Of a stretch of 64,000 nucleotides of DNA, positions 40,678 to 48,920 are shown piece by piece. The notes under the pieces were generated by a model. The model was not told the DNA's origin. It searched no databases and worked only from the letters and a program-made list of their open reading frames with translations. The position numbers and the translations under genes were made by a program. The first letter of the stretch is position 1. Every line of letters starts with the position of its first letter. The stretch covers positions 1 through 64,000 of the forward strand of contig JAJYVS010000014.1 in NCBI GenBank assembly GCA_021791895.1. Direction: 5' to 3'. This DNA is from Actinomycetes bacterium (GTDB lineage: Bacteria > Actinomycetota > Acidimicrobiia > Acidimicrobiales > RAAP-2).

Positions 40678-41957
40678 CCCTCGGCGTCCTCTTCGGGTCC
40701 CCAGGCCACGAAGACCGGGTTGTTGGCGACCAGCCGCCAGGTGCCGTCGGGAAGTCGCTCGCCCCGATCGGCGTGGATCTGGAGCAGCCGGCCCAGGTGC
40801 CGGGCCCCTTCGAGCGCCCGGTCGAGGGAGGCGAAAGAGGCCACGACGCGGCCACCGGGGGTGAGCCGGCGGAGCACGGCCGAGAGGACCTCGATGCCCC
40901 CGCCGCCCACGAAGGCCCGGTCCGGTGGCGGCAGCTCGTCGAGGACCTCGGGTGCGGCCCCGGTGATCACGTGGATCCCGACGCCGGCGGCGGCGGCGTT
41001 GATGCCGATCCGTTCGGCCGACTCGGGGTCCGACTCGATGGCGAACACCGTGAGTCCCGGTGCGACCAGCGCGGACTCGATGGCCACGCTGCCGCTCCCC
41101 GCACCCACGTCGAAGAGCACGCCGCTCGTCGGGAGGCACAGTTTCCCGAGGATCACCGAGCGGGTCTCGGCCTTGGTGATCATGCCCTCGCGGTGCAGGT
41201 AGGTCGCGTCGGACCGTCCCCAGGCGAGCACCCGTTCGTTGCCCTTCTCCTCGGTGCCTGCCGCCCGCCACCCGGTGAGGGGGAGCCCGCCCGGGCCGAC
41301 CAGGACCACGACCGAGAGCGGGTCGAAACGCCCCGACGCCAGCTCGGCCAGGCCGAGCTCGCGGACCTCCTCGTCGGCCGAGCCCAGCCGGCTGCACACC
41401 GCGGCGAGATCGACCGTGCATCCGGCGTCGAGCAGGGCCGAGCCGAGGCGCTCGGGCGGGTGCTCGGGGGAGGTGAGGACCGCCACCTTCGCCGAGGTGC
41501 GGGCGGCCCGGACCGCCTCGGCGAGCGGACGGCCGTGGGCGGAGACGACCGTCGCGTCGTCCCAGGGGATCCCGAGCCGGGCGAACGCCACGGCCACCGA
41601 CGAGGCGGCCGGGAGCACGCGGAGCTGGTGGCGGTCGAGGGTGCGGAGCAGGGCGCGCACGATGCCGAAGAACCCCGGGTCGCCCGAGGCCAGCACGCAG
41701 ACCGGGCCGGCCCCGCCCGACAGCCGGGCCCGCAGGCGCCCGACGAGCTCGGCGGTGTCCGCCCTGATCTCCAGGGTCTCGACCTCGGAGCGGTCGGTCT
41801 CGTTCCAGTTGGCGAAGAGCGCCAGGTGGCGTCGTCCCCCGACGACCACCCGTGCCGCCCGCAGCGCCTCGAGCGCGTCGGGGCCGAGGAGCTCGAGCCG
41901 GTCGTCCGCCACCCCGATCACCGTCACGACGCCGTGGTCGGTGGCGTCCTCAGGCAC
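40674..41957 (-). CDS. cobL: CobL, precorrin-6Y C5,15-methyltransferase (CbiE-CbiT)
   Basis: A 427-aa bifunctional methylase/decarboxylase. The CbiE half (residues 1-about 215) has VIGVADDRLELLGPDALEAL and the GDPGFFGIVRALL motif. The CbiT half (about 235-427) has the SAM-binding VGAGSGSVAIES and RAFVGGGG. It methylates C5 and C15 and decarboxylates the C12 acetate. The GTG start overlaps cbiD by 8 bp. Confidence 0.94.
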   Translation of the reverse strand: MPEDATDHGVVTVIGVADDRLELLGPDALEALRAARVVVGGRRHLALFANWNETDRSEVETLEIRADTAELVGRLRARLSGGAGPVCVLASGDPGFFGIVRALLRTLDRHQLRVLPAASSVAVAFARLGIPWDDATVVSAHGRPLAEAVRAARTSAKVAVLTSPEHPPERLGSALLDAGCTVDLAAVCSRLGSADEEVRELGLAELASGRFDPLSVVVLVGPGGLPLTGWRAAGTEEKGNERVLAWGRSDATYLHREGMITKAETRSVILGKLCLPTSGVLFDVGAGSGSVAIESALVAPGLTVFAIESDPESAERIGINAAAAGVGIHVITGAAPEVLDELPPPDRAFVGGGGIEVLSAVLRRLTPGGRVVASFASLDRALEGARHLGRLLQIHADRGERLPDGTWRLVANNPVFVAWGPEEDAEG

Positions 41958-43098
41958 GGGCGACCACCGCCTCGCCGTCGAAGTCCACCATGAGGACCTC
42001 GACGGTGAGCCGGCCCTGCACGTGGGTGCTGCAGGTGGCGACGGCCAGCTGGCACAGCCGCTCGAGCGGCCCGAGCACGTGGGCGGCGACGCAGGCCTCG
42101 AAGAAGTGCCGGGCGGTCGCGGTCTCGGTCGCCGCGGCGACCACGACCGCCGGGGCCCCCGACTCGGTGGCCACCCGCTCGAGCAGGGCGGTGTCGACCT
42201 CGGTGCGGTGCCAGTGGGTCATCATCACCCCGGCGGCCAGCTTGGTGATCTTGCCGGCCATGGCCACGATCGAGGCACGCGCCATGCCGGCTCCCGCGCA
42301 CCGGCGCAGGGCGATGCCGGTGAAGTCGCCGACCTCGACGAAGCACACCGGGTCGAGGGCGCGGAAGACCGCCATCGCCGCCTTCTCGGAGCGGGCGCCG
42401 GTCGAGAGCACCATGTGGCGTTCGCCCTGGGCCGCCGCCACGTCGACCTGCTGGACCACGCTGGCCCGGTAGGCGGCGGTCGAGAACGGGCGGACGATCC
42501 CGGTCGTGCCGAGGATCGAGATGCCGCCCACGATCCCCAGCCGTTCGTTGCTGGTGTCCTCGGCCATCGCCTCGCCCCCGGGCACCGAGAACTCGACCCG
42601 CACCGCCCGCCCGCTGCCGGGCGATCCGGCCAGCCCGTCCACCTCGGCCAGCGCCGCCAGGATCATCCGGCGGGGCACCGGGTTGATGGCCGGCGCGCCG
42701 ACCGGGAGGCCGAGCCCGGGCTTGGTGATCGTCCCGATCCCGGGCCCGCCCACCAGCTCGTGGTGCTCGTGGCCGGCCGGCAGCCAGTCCACCGTGGCCG
42801 TCATCCGGGCGCCGTTCGTGCAGTCCGGGTCGTCGCCGGCATCCTTCACCACCACCGCGACCGCCGGTGGGGCGGCGACCACCCCGGCGTCAGAGACGGA
42901 GAAGCGGACCCGGGTGCCGTTCGGGAGACCGATCTCGACCTCGCCCGGGACGGCCCCGTTGACCAGCCCGATGGCCGCCGCCTTGGCCGCGGCCGACGCA
43001 CAGGTGCCGGTGGTCCAGCCGGTGCGCAGGCCCCGGCGCCGAGCGGCGACCTCTTCGGAGAGCTCGGGCTCGAAGGGCGCCGCCCCGTCCTCAGCCAC
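41950..43098 (-). CDS. cbiD: CbiD, cobalt-precorrin-5B C1-methyltransferase
   Basis: A 382-aa CbiD. The signature N-terminus LRTGWTTGTCASAAAKAA is present, along with KDAGDDPDCTNGARMTATV, GTITKPGLGLPVG and GGISILGTTGIVRPFS. CbiD replaces CobF-type chemistry at C1 in the anaerobic pathway. It overlaps cobM by 8 bp at its start and cobL at its end. Confidence 0.95.
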   Translation of the reverse strand: MAEDGAAPFEPELSEEVAARRRGLRTGWTTGTCASAAAKAAAIGLVNGAVPGEVEIGLPNGTRVRFSVSDAGVVAAPPAVAVVVKDAGDDPDCTNGARMTATVDWLPAGHEHHELVGGPGIGTITKPGLGLPVGAPAINPVPRRMILAALAEVDGLAGSPGSGRAVRVEFSVPGGEAMAEDTSNERLGIVGGISILGTTGIVRPFSTAAYRASVVQQVDVAAAQGERHMVLSTGARSEKAAMAVFRALDPVCFVEVGDFTGIALRRCAGAGMARASIVAMAGKITKLAAGVMMTHWHRTEVDTALLERVATESGAPAVVVAAATETATARHFFEACVAAHVLGPLERLCQLAVATCSTHVQGRLTVEVLMVDFDGEAVVARA

Positions 43099-43921
43099 GC
43101 CGGCGGAGACGTCCGGCGGGCCGGCCGACGGTCGAGCCGGGGCGCGAGCGCCGGCGCCGCCCGTGGGCGAAGGCCGGCGAGTAGAGGTGGCTCCGCGGTG
43201 CCTCGGTGACGAGGGCGTCGCCCACCAGGACGAGCGTCGTCGTGGTGGCGCCGCTCTGGCGGAGGTCCGCGGCCAGCCGGCCGAGCTCGGTGTGGATGAC
43301 CCGCTCGTCGGGCCAGCTGGCCCGGATGACGATCGCCGCCGGGGTGTCGGGCCGGTACGCGCTCGGGTCGGCCAACAGCTCCGTCTGGAGGGCCTCGGGC
43401 TGGGCGGCCGACAGGAACACGGCCAGGGTGCAACCGGTGGCGGCGAACGCGGCGAGCCGCTCGCCCTCGGGCATCGAGGCCGCGGTGCGGGTGGCCAGGC
43501 GGGAGACCACCACGCTCTGGCTCACCCGGGGGATGGTGAGCTCCCGCCCGAGGGCCGCCGCGGCGGCCGAGAGCGAGGAGACCCCGGGCACGATCTCGAA
43601 GGCGCGTTGGTGGAGGACGCACCAGTCGATCTGCTCTTGGATCGCGCCGTAGAGCGAGGGGTCGCCCGAGTGCAGTCGGACGATCGGGGCGTCGGGGTTG
43701 GCCTCGTAGACCCCGAGGACGTCTTCGAGGGTCATCCCGGCCGAGTCGTAGACGGCGGCCGCGGGATCGGCATGGGCGAGGAGGGCCTCGGGGACGAGGG
43801 AGGACGCCCACACCACCACCGCGGCACCGGCCAGCCGTTGCGCCCCCCGCAGCGTGATGAGGTCCGGTGCGCCGGGGCCGGCCCCGACGAAGCTGATCCG
43901 GGGAACCGCCTCCGAGCTCAC
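43091..43921 (-). CDS. cobM: CobM, precorrin-4 C11-methyltransferase (CbiF)
   Basis: A 276-aa tetrapyrrole methylase. Visible are FVGAGPGAPDLITLRGAQRL, the substrate loop LHSGDPSLYGAIQEQ, and VPGVSSLSAAAAALG. It adds the C11 methyl. The GTG overlaps the cobI stop (GTGA). The Arg-rich last 20 residues run into the start of cbiD. Confidence 0.95.
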   Translation of the reverse strand: MSSEAVPRISFVGAGPGAPDLITLRGAQRLAGAAVVVWASSLVPEALLAHADPAAAVYDSAGMTLEDVLGVYEANPDAPIVRLHSGDPSLYGAIQEQIDWCVLHQRAFEIVPGVSSLSAAAAALGRELTIPRVSQSVVVSRLATRTAASMPEGERLAAFAATGCTLAVFLSAAQPEALQTELLADPSAYRPDTPAAIVIRASWPDERVIHTELGRLAADLRQSGATTTTLVLVGDALVTEAPRSHLYSPAFAHGRRRRSRPGSTVGRPAGRLRRRG

Positions 43922-44673
43922 CGCGCGCCCTTGTCGCGCGCGACCGGCGGCACCACCACGGTCACGAGGTACGACGCCGGCCCGTCGCCGACCGCCTCGA
44001 TCGGCCCCACCCGTTCGTCGCGCAAACCGAGGCGCTCGCCGAAGACGGCGCCGTCGAGCCGACCGCTCGACGCGAGGAGTTGAGCCACCGCCCCGATGTG
44101 GCGCCCGCCCTTGTAGACCACCACGGCCCGGTCGGGGTGCTCGAGCGCCTCGGCCACCTCGTCCACCCCGTCGAGCGCGGTCACGAGGGACAGCGACTCG
44201 GTCCCGTCGAGCAGCACCGTCCCGGTGGCGGCGGCCAGGGCCTGGAACGCCGTGATCCCCGGGACCGTCTCGACCCGGCCCTGCCAGCCGAGCTCGCCCA
44301 AGGCCCGGACGAGGGAGGGGAACGTGCTGTAGAGGTTGGGGTCGCCGAGGGTGACGAAGGCCACGTGCTCGCCCCGGCGGAGCCAGGGGACGAGGCGCGC
44401 CGCCGCCGACCGGTGCGAGGCCGCCCGGGCCTCGGCACCGCCCTCGTCGTCGGGACTCATGTCGAAGAGCAGCCGGTCGAAGACGACCCCGGGGACCGCG
44501 GCGGCCACGATGGACTCGGCCCGGCCCGGCCTCGAGAGCTCGGTGGTCGGGGCGACCACCCGGTCGGCCGATTCGAGCACCTCCAGCGCGGCCAGGGTGA
44601 GGAGGCCGGCGTCGCCCGGTCCCACCCCGACCCCGGTCAGCCTGGCGGCGTCTTTTCCGTCCCGCTCACCCAT
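43918..44673 (-). CDS. cobI: CobI, precorrin-2 C20-methyltransferase
   Basis: A 251-aa tetrapyrrole methylase and the first gene of the minus-strand corrin operon. Motifs are GVGVGPGDAGLLTLAALEVL, the FVTLGDPNLYSTFP loop and VPGITAFQALAAATG, all diagnostic of CobI/CbiL. It methylates C20 of (cobalt-)precorrin-2. Only 76 bp separate it from the divergent nitroreductase-like gene, and I find no B12-riboswitch core in that gap. Confidence 0.95.
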   Translation of the reverse strand: MGERDGKDAARLTGVGVGPGDAGLLTLAALEVLESADRVVAPTTELSRPGRAESIVAAAVPGVVFDRLLFDMSPDDEGGAEARAASHRSAAARLVPWLRRGEHVAFVTLGDPNLYSTFPSLVRALGELGWQGRVETVPGITAFQALAAATGTVLLDGTESLSLVTALDGVDEVAEALEHPDRAVVVYKGGRHIGAVAQLLASSGRLDGAVFGERLGLRDERVGPIEAVGDGPASYLVTVVVPPVARDKGAR

Positions 44674-44749
44674 CGGGCCTCAGGCTACGACGCCGTATCG
44701 GGCGCCGTTGCCAGCGCGCCGCGAGGTGGCCGTCCGGTAGCGTCCCTGC

Positions 44750-45193
44750 GTGCCCAGCGACCGCACGCTCCAGCTCATGAACCGGGTGCACCGCGGGGTG
44801 CTCGCGCTGTCCGGCGGGCGCTTCGGCTGGCGGGTGTCGGGGATGCCCGCCCTCGAGCTGACCACGACCGGGCGGCGCAGCGGACGGCCGCACACCGTCA
44901 TGCTCACCTCGCCGGTGCAAGAGGGCGACGCCGTGGTGATCGTGGCGTCCCGGGGCGGCGACGACCACCACCCGTCGTGGTTCCTCAACCTGCGCGACCA
45001 CCCCGAGGTCCAGGTGTCGCTCGCCGGCGGGCCGAAGCGTCCGATGCGTGCCCGGGTCGCCTCTCCCGAGGAACGGGCCCGGCTGTGGCCCGAGGTCACC
45101 GAGCGGGCGTCGAACTACGCCGGCTACCAGCGCCGGACCAGCCGACAGATCCCGCTCGTGGTGCTGGAGCCCTCAGGCGGGACCTCGCCCTAA
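44750..45193 (+). CDS. F420-dependent (DDN-type) nitroreductase-family protein
   Basis: A 147-aa split-beta-barrel protein of the deazaflavin-dependent nitroreductase family: the LELTTTGRRSGRPHTVMLT block and the downstream PSWFLNLRDHPEVQVSL block are typical. Such proteins use coenzyme F420 to reduce small molecules or quinones, which fits an actinobacterium. The substrate is unknown. Its 3' end overlaps the convergent phosphotransferase gene by 21 bp. Confidence 0.88.
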   Translation: MPSDRTLQLMNRVHRGVLALSGGRFGWRVSGMPALELTTTGRRSGRPHTVMLTSPVQEGDAVVIVASRGGDDHHPSWFLNLRDHPEVQVSLAGGPKRPMRARVASPEERARLWPEVTERASNYAGYQRRTSRQIPLVVLEPSGGTSP

Positions 45194-46177
45194 CCGGCCG
45201 GTCCCGACGGCCGACCACAAGGCGCCGAGGTCGTCGGGGGGCTCGAGGAGCACCCGGCGGGCGAGCGCCCGGGCCGCCGCCTGTCCGTCTGCGTCGAGGT
45301 AGTCGACCGGCGACGTGCCGTCCACCCGGGCGAGGACGAGACAGCCGATCTCGGCGATGAGCTCGGCGGTGGCGATGTCGAGGACCGAGTGGTCGAGGTA
45401 GGCACCGACGAAGGCGTCGGCACAGGCTCGGTACGACGTGGCGAGTGCGGGCCGGTGGACGGCCTTGCACACGAGGTGGGACACCAAGAACGCGAGGTCG
45501 AAGGTCGGATCCCCCCGGTGGGCGGTCTCCCAGTCGACCACCCAGAAGCCCGGCCCCTCGACGAGGACGTTCTTGGGCGAGAAGTCGCCGTGGACGAGGC
45601 AGCTCGACCGCCCGGTGAGCCGCGCGACCACGCGCTCGATGGCCGGGCGCAGATCGGCGTGGACCTCGGCCACCCGCAGGAAGAAGGGCGAGATCCGGAG
45701 CTCGAAGAAGTTGGTGGCGTCGGCGAACGCCTCGAGTGACCCGGGATCCGAGGCGCTGGTCGAGTGCCAGTCGGCCAGGGCCAGCCCGAGCCGCCGCCCC
45801 ACCTCGGCCTCGGCGGTGCCGGCCAAGAGGTCGGCCTTCCAGTTGGTCGCCGTCGCCGGCACCGCCCGCATCGTGATGACCAGGCGTTCCTCGTCGACGT
45901 CGAGCAGCTCGGGGACGTTGTCGGGCCGGATCGCCCGCGCGAGGGCGAGCGCGTCGGCCTCGCGCAGGACCCGGGCCGGCGAGGCATGCCACTCCTGGCG
46001 GACGCGGAGGCGATCGAGTGCCCGCTTGGCCACGAGCCGTCGGCCGGATCCGGTGACCAGGAACACGTCGGCCGACACCCCGCCCGAGAGCAGCCGGACC
46101 TCGACCGGGGTCCCTCCGGGCAGCAGGCCCCGGCGGACGAGGTGACGGACCAGGTCGGCCTCGGGCTCGGTCGGCAT
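45173..46177 (-). CDS. APH/ChoK-family phosphotransferase
   Basis: A 334-aa kinase-like protein. The ATP-side motif LLSGGVSADVFLV, the catalytic loop CLVHGDFSPKNVLVE (HGD...N) and the metal site VVDWETAHRGDPTFDLAFLV are those of aminoglycoside/choline-kinase-type phosphotransferases. The ATG at 46177 (MPTEPEAD) is chosen; an upstream extension of over 100 codons is low-complexity shadow. Substrate unknown; antibiotic resistance cannot be claimed from sequence. Confidence 0.85.
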   Translation of the reverse strand: MPTEPEADLVRHLVRRGLLPGGTPVEVRLLSGGVSADVFLVTGSGRRLVAKRALDRLRVRQEWHASPARVLREADALALARAIRPDNVPELLDVDEERLVITMRAVPATATNWKADLLAGTAEAEVGRRLGLALADWHSTSASDPGSLEAFADATNFFELRISPFFLRVAEVHADLRPAIERVVARLTGRSSCLVHGDFSPKNVLVEGPGFWVVDWETAHRGDPTFDLAFLVSHLVCKAVHRPALATSYRACADAFVGAYLDHSVLDIATAELIAEIGCLVLARVDGTSPVDYLDADGQAAARALARRVLLEPPDDLGALWSAVGTGRLGRGPA

Positions 46178-46289
46178 CAGGCGAGGAACGCTATTCGTGG
46201 CGTCGGGCCCCGTGGGCCTGGGGGCCGGGAGGCGCTCGATAGTGTCGGCGGCCGAGAGCCGCCGTCGAACGTCAAACAGGGGGACCCCG

Positions 46290-47114
46290 GTGAAGCTGGC
46301 AACCATTCGCCTCGAGAGCCGGACGAGCGCGGTCCGGGTGGACGAGGAGCGCGCTGTCGAGGTGGAGGACGCGCCGGAGCTCGGGGCCCTGCTCGCCCGC
46401 CCGGACTGGCGGGCACGGGCCGAGGCGGCCTCGGGCCCGAGCCACGACCGTTCGTCGCTCGACTTCGCGCCGCTCGTGCCGAGGCCGGACAAGATCGTCT
46501 GCGTCGGCCTCAACTACCGCAACCACATCTTGGAGACCGGCCGGGAGCTGCCGCAGTTCCCGACGTTGTTCGCCAAGTTCCCCTCGGCGCTCGTCGGGGC
46601 CCGTGACGACATCGTCCTCTCCGAGGGGGTGGCCGAGTTCGACTGGGAAGCCGAGCTCGCCATCGTCATCGGCCGCCCGGTCCGCAACATCGGAGAGGAC
46701 GAGGCGGTCTCGGCCATCGCCGGCTACAGCGTGCTGAACGACGTGACCGCCCGGGACTGGCAGCGCCGGACCCTCCAGTGGCTGCAGGGCAAGACCTTCG
46801 AGCACTCCACCCCGCTCGGGCCCTGGCTGGTCACCACCGACGAGATGGACGGGACGTCCGGGGCCATCGGCTGCAGCGTGAACGGCCAGCGCATGCAGGA
46901 CGCCGACGTCGCCGAGCTGGTGTTCGGCCCGGCCGCGTTGGTGTCGTACATCTCGAGCGTCGTGACCCTCCTCCCCGGGGACGTGATCGCCACCGGCACC
47001 CCCGGGGGCGTGGGCGCCGCCCGCACCCCGCCGGTGTTCCTCTCCGACGGCGACGTCGTGACGACCACCATCGAGGGCGTGGGGGAGTGCGCCAACACCT
47101 GCCGGCGGCGGTGA
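46290..47114 (+). CDS. Fumarylacetoacetate hydrolase-family protein
   Basis: A 274-aa FAH-family enzyme: KIVCVGLNYRNHILETG, the metal-binding FDWEAELAIVIGR (the two acids), and KTFEHSTPLGPWLVT are the family hallmarks. It probably cleaves or decarboxylates a beta-diketone or ring-opened aromatic acid. The GTG at 46290 has GGGG upstream and gives VKLATIRLES, a typical start. Translationally coupled to the next gene, a maleylpyruvate isomerase-like protein, which supports a gentisate-type aromatic degradation role; that is inference. Confidence 0.92.
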   Translation: MKLATIRLESRTSAVRVDEERAVEVEDAPELGALLARPDWRARAEAASGPSHDRSSLDFAPLVPRPDKIVCVGLNYRNHILETGRELPQFPTLFAKFPSALVGARDDIVLSEGVAEFDWEAELAIVIGRPVRNIGEDEAVSAIAGYSVLNDVTARDWQRRTLQWLQGKTFEHSTPLGPWLVTTDEMDGTSGAIGCSVNGQRMQDADVAELVFGPAALVSYISSVVTLLPGDVIATGTPGGVGAARTPPVFLSDGDVVTTTIEGVGECANTCRRR

Positions 47115-47842
47115 TCGCCGAGGGGACCCGCCGCCGCCTCGAGACGACCCTCGCGTGGATGGAACGGGGGACCGACTTCTTCGTCGGCCGGCTCGCGGTG
47201 CTCCATGACGACGAGCTGTCGGCACCCTCGGCCCTCCCCGGTTGGAGCCGACTGCACGTGCTCAGCCACATGGCCCGGAACGCGCGGGGGCTCGAGAACC
47301 TGCTCCGGTGGGCGCAGACCGGCGTCGAGTCGCCGATGTACCCGAGTCCCGAGCATCGCGCCCGGGACATCGAGGCCGGCGCCGACCGACCGCCGGCCGA
47401 GGTCCGGGCCGAGGCTTTGGCCGAGATCCCCAGGTTGCGCGCGGCCGTCGACCGGCTTGCCGAGGCGGCCTGGGAACGCGAGGTCCGCACCGCACTCGGC
47501 CTCCCGGTCCTGGCCGCGGAGGTCCCCTGGATGCGGGTCCGCGAGGTCTGGGTGCACACGGTGGACCTGGCGGCCGGGGTGGGCTTCGACGACGTGGAGC
47601 CGGCGGTCGCCCGTGCCCTGGTGGAGGAGGCGGTGGGTCGGCTCGCCGCCCGGGACGACGCGCCGGCGGTCGAGCTCGTGGTTCCTGAACGGGACGAGCG
47701 CTGGGTGCTCGGGCCGGGCGCATCGGGCCGGACCGTGGTCTCCGGCGCGCTCGGGGACCTCGCGGCCTGGCTCCTCGGGCGTAGCGAGGGGACGGGGCTG
47801 GCCGTGAGCGGCGCGCTCCCCGCGCTCGCGCCGTGGCTGTAG
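47111..47842 (+). CDS. Mycothiol-dependent maleylpyruvate isomerase-family protein
   Basis: A 243-aa DinB/MDMPI-like protein. The helical N-domain has ALPGWSRLHVLSHMARNARGLENL (first metal His), an acidic segment and MRVREVWVHTVDLAAGVGFDD with the remaining metal His, the classic H-E-H arrangement. The C-terminal part is the small MDMPI C-domain. The GTG overlaps the FAH gene stop (GTGA). In other actinobacteria this isomerase and an FAH-type hydrolase act in sequence on maleylpyruvate. Confidence 0.9.
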   Translation: MIAEGTRRRLETTLAWMERGTDFFVGRLAVLHDDELSAPSALPGWSRLHVLSHMARNARGLENLLRWAQTGVESPMYPSPEHRARDIEAGADRPPAEVRAEALAEIPRLRAAVDRLAEAAWEREVRTALGLPVLAAEVPWMRVREVWVHTVDLAAGVGFDDVEPAVARALVEEAVGRLAARDDAPAVELVVPERDERWVLGPGASGRTVVSGALGDLAAWLLGRSEGTGLAVSGALPALAPWL

Positions 47843-47966
47843 CGCTCGAGCGAGGAGGTGCCGGGTCGGTCGGGACCCGGCGGGCCGTTGCCCGGGGCGC
47901 GGGCCACCGATACGTTGGGCCCGGCCTCGGCCGGGGATCGGCGCCGGCCCGGGCTTGGGGGTGCAG

Positions 47967-48899
47967 ATGACCTCGCACGATCACGACACCCTGGCGCCCC
48001 CCCGACTCGTCGAGGTGAGCGACGGCGTCTTCGCCTACGTGCAGCCCGACGGGAGCTGGTGCATCAACAACACCGGGTTCCTGGTTGGCGCGTCCCAGGT
48101 GGTGAGCGTGGACGCCTCGTCGACCGAGCGACGGACCCGGGCCTACCTCGAGGCGATCCGCTCGGTGACCGCGGCGCCGGTCGCCACCCTGGTCAACACC
48201 CACTCGCACCTCGATCACACCAACGGCAACTGCTTCTTCGGACCGGTGACCGTCGTCGCCCACGAACGATGCCGCGCCGAGATGCTCGAGGCACCGCTCA
48301 TGGAGCGGGGGAGGGGTCCGTTCCCCGACGTCGACTGGGGTGCGGTGGTCAAGACGCCGCCGACGCTCACCTTCGAGGACTCCCTCACGATCTGGGTCGA
48401 CGACCTGCGTTGCGAGCTGCGCTACGTGGGGACACCGGCCCACACCACCAACGACGTCGTCGTCTGGATCCCCGAGCGCTCGGTCCTCTACGCCGGGGAT
48501 CTCGTCTTCAACGGCGGGACGCCGTTCAACCTGGCCGGGTCGATCCCCGGGGCGAGGCGGGTGCTCGAGGACCTGAAGGCGCTCGGACCCGAGGTCATCG
48601 TCCCGGGTCACGGCGAGGTGTGCGGTGTGGACGTCGTCGACCGGCTGATCGCCTATCTCGACCTCGTCTGGACGACGGCGAAGGAGGCGAGGTCCTCGGG
48701 CCTCGGCCCCCTCGACGCGGCGCGCCAGACCGACCTCTCCGAGTTCGCCGAGTGGCTGGACCCCGAACGGATCGTCGGCAACCTGCACCGCGCCTACGCC
48801 GAGCTCGACGGCGTCGCATCCGGCGCCCCGCTCGGGCCGGCCCCCTTCGTCGAGATGGTCGAGTACAACGGCGGGAAGCCCCTGCGCTGTCTGGCCTGA
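47967..48899 (+). CDS. MBL-fold metallohydrolase
   Basis: A 310-aa metallo-beta-lactamase-fold protein. The metal motif is VNTHSHLDHTNGN; further ligands are in GTPAHTTNDVVV, YAGDLVFNGG and VPGHGEV. ATG at 47967 is preferred over a GTG 6 bp and a TTG 12 bp upstream. It resembles cyclase/SoxH-like hydrolases. Function unknown. The gene stands between the FAH-MDMPI pair and the convergent cobB. Confidence 0.87.
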   Translation: MTSHDHDTLAPPRLVEVSDGVFAYVQPDGSWCINNTGFLVGASQVVSVDASSTERRTRAYLEAIRSVTAAPVATLVNTHSHLDHTNGNCFFGPVTVVAHERCRAEMLEAPLMERGRGPFPDVDWGAVVKTPPTLTFEDSLTIWVDDLRCELRYVGTPAHTTNDVVVWIPERSVLYAGDLVFNGGTPFNLAGSIPGARRVLEDLKALGPEVIVPGHGEVCGVDVVDRLIAYLDLVWTTAKEARSSGLGPLDAARQTDLSEFAEWLDPERIVGNLHRAYAELDGVASGAPLGPAPFVEMVEYNGGKPLRCLA

Positions 48900-48920
48900 G
48901 CCGGTCCGGGCGGGACGCGT

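Noticed and set aside
37270-41202. A 1,310-codon plus-strand frame opposite the corrin operon
   Set aside because: It lies antisense to cobH-cbiX, ferredoxin and cbiG-cobJ, all with clear motifs; low-complexity composition marks it as a shadow.
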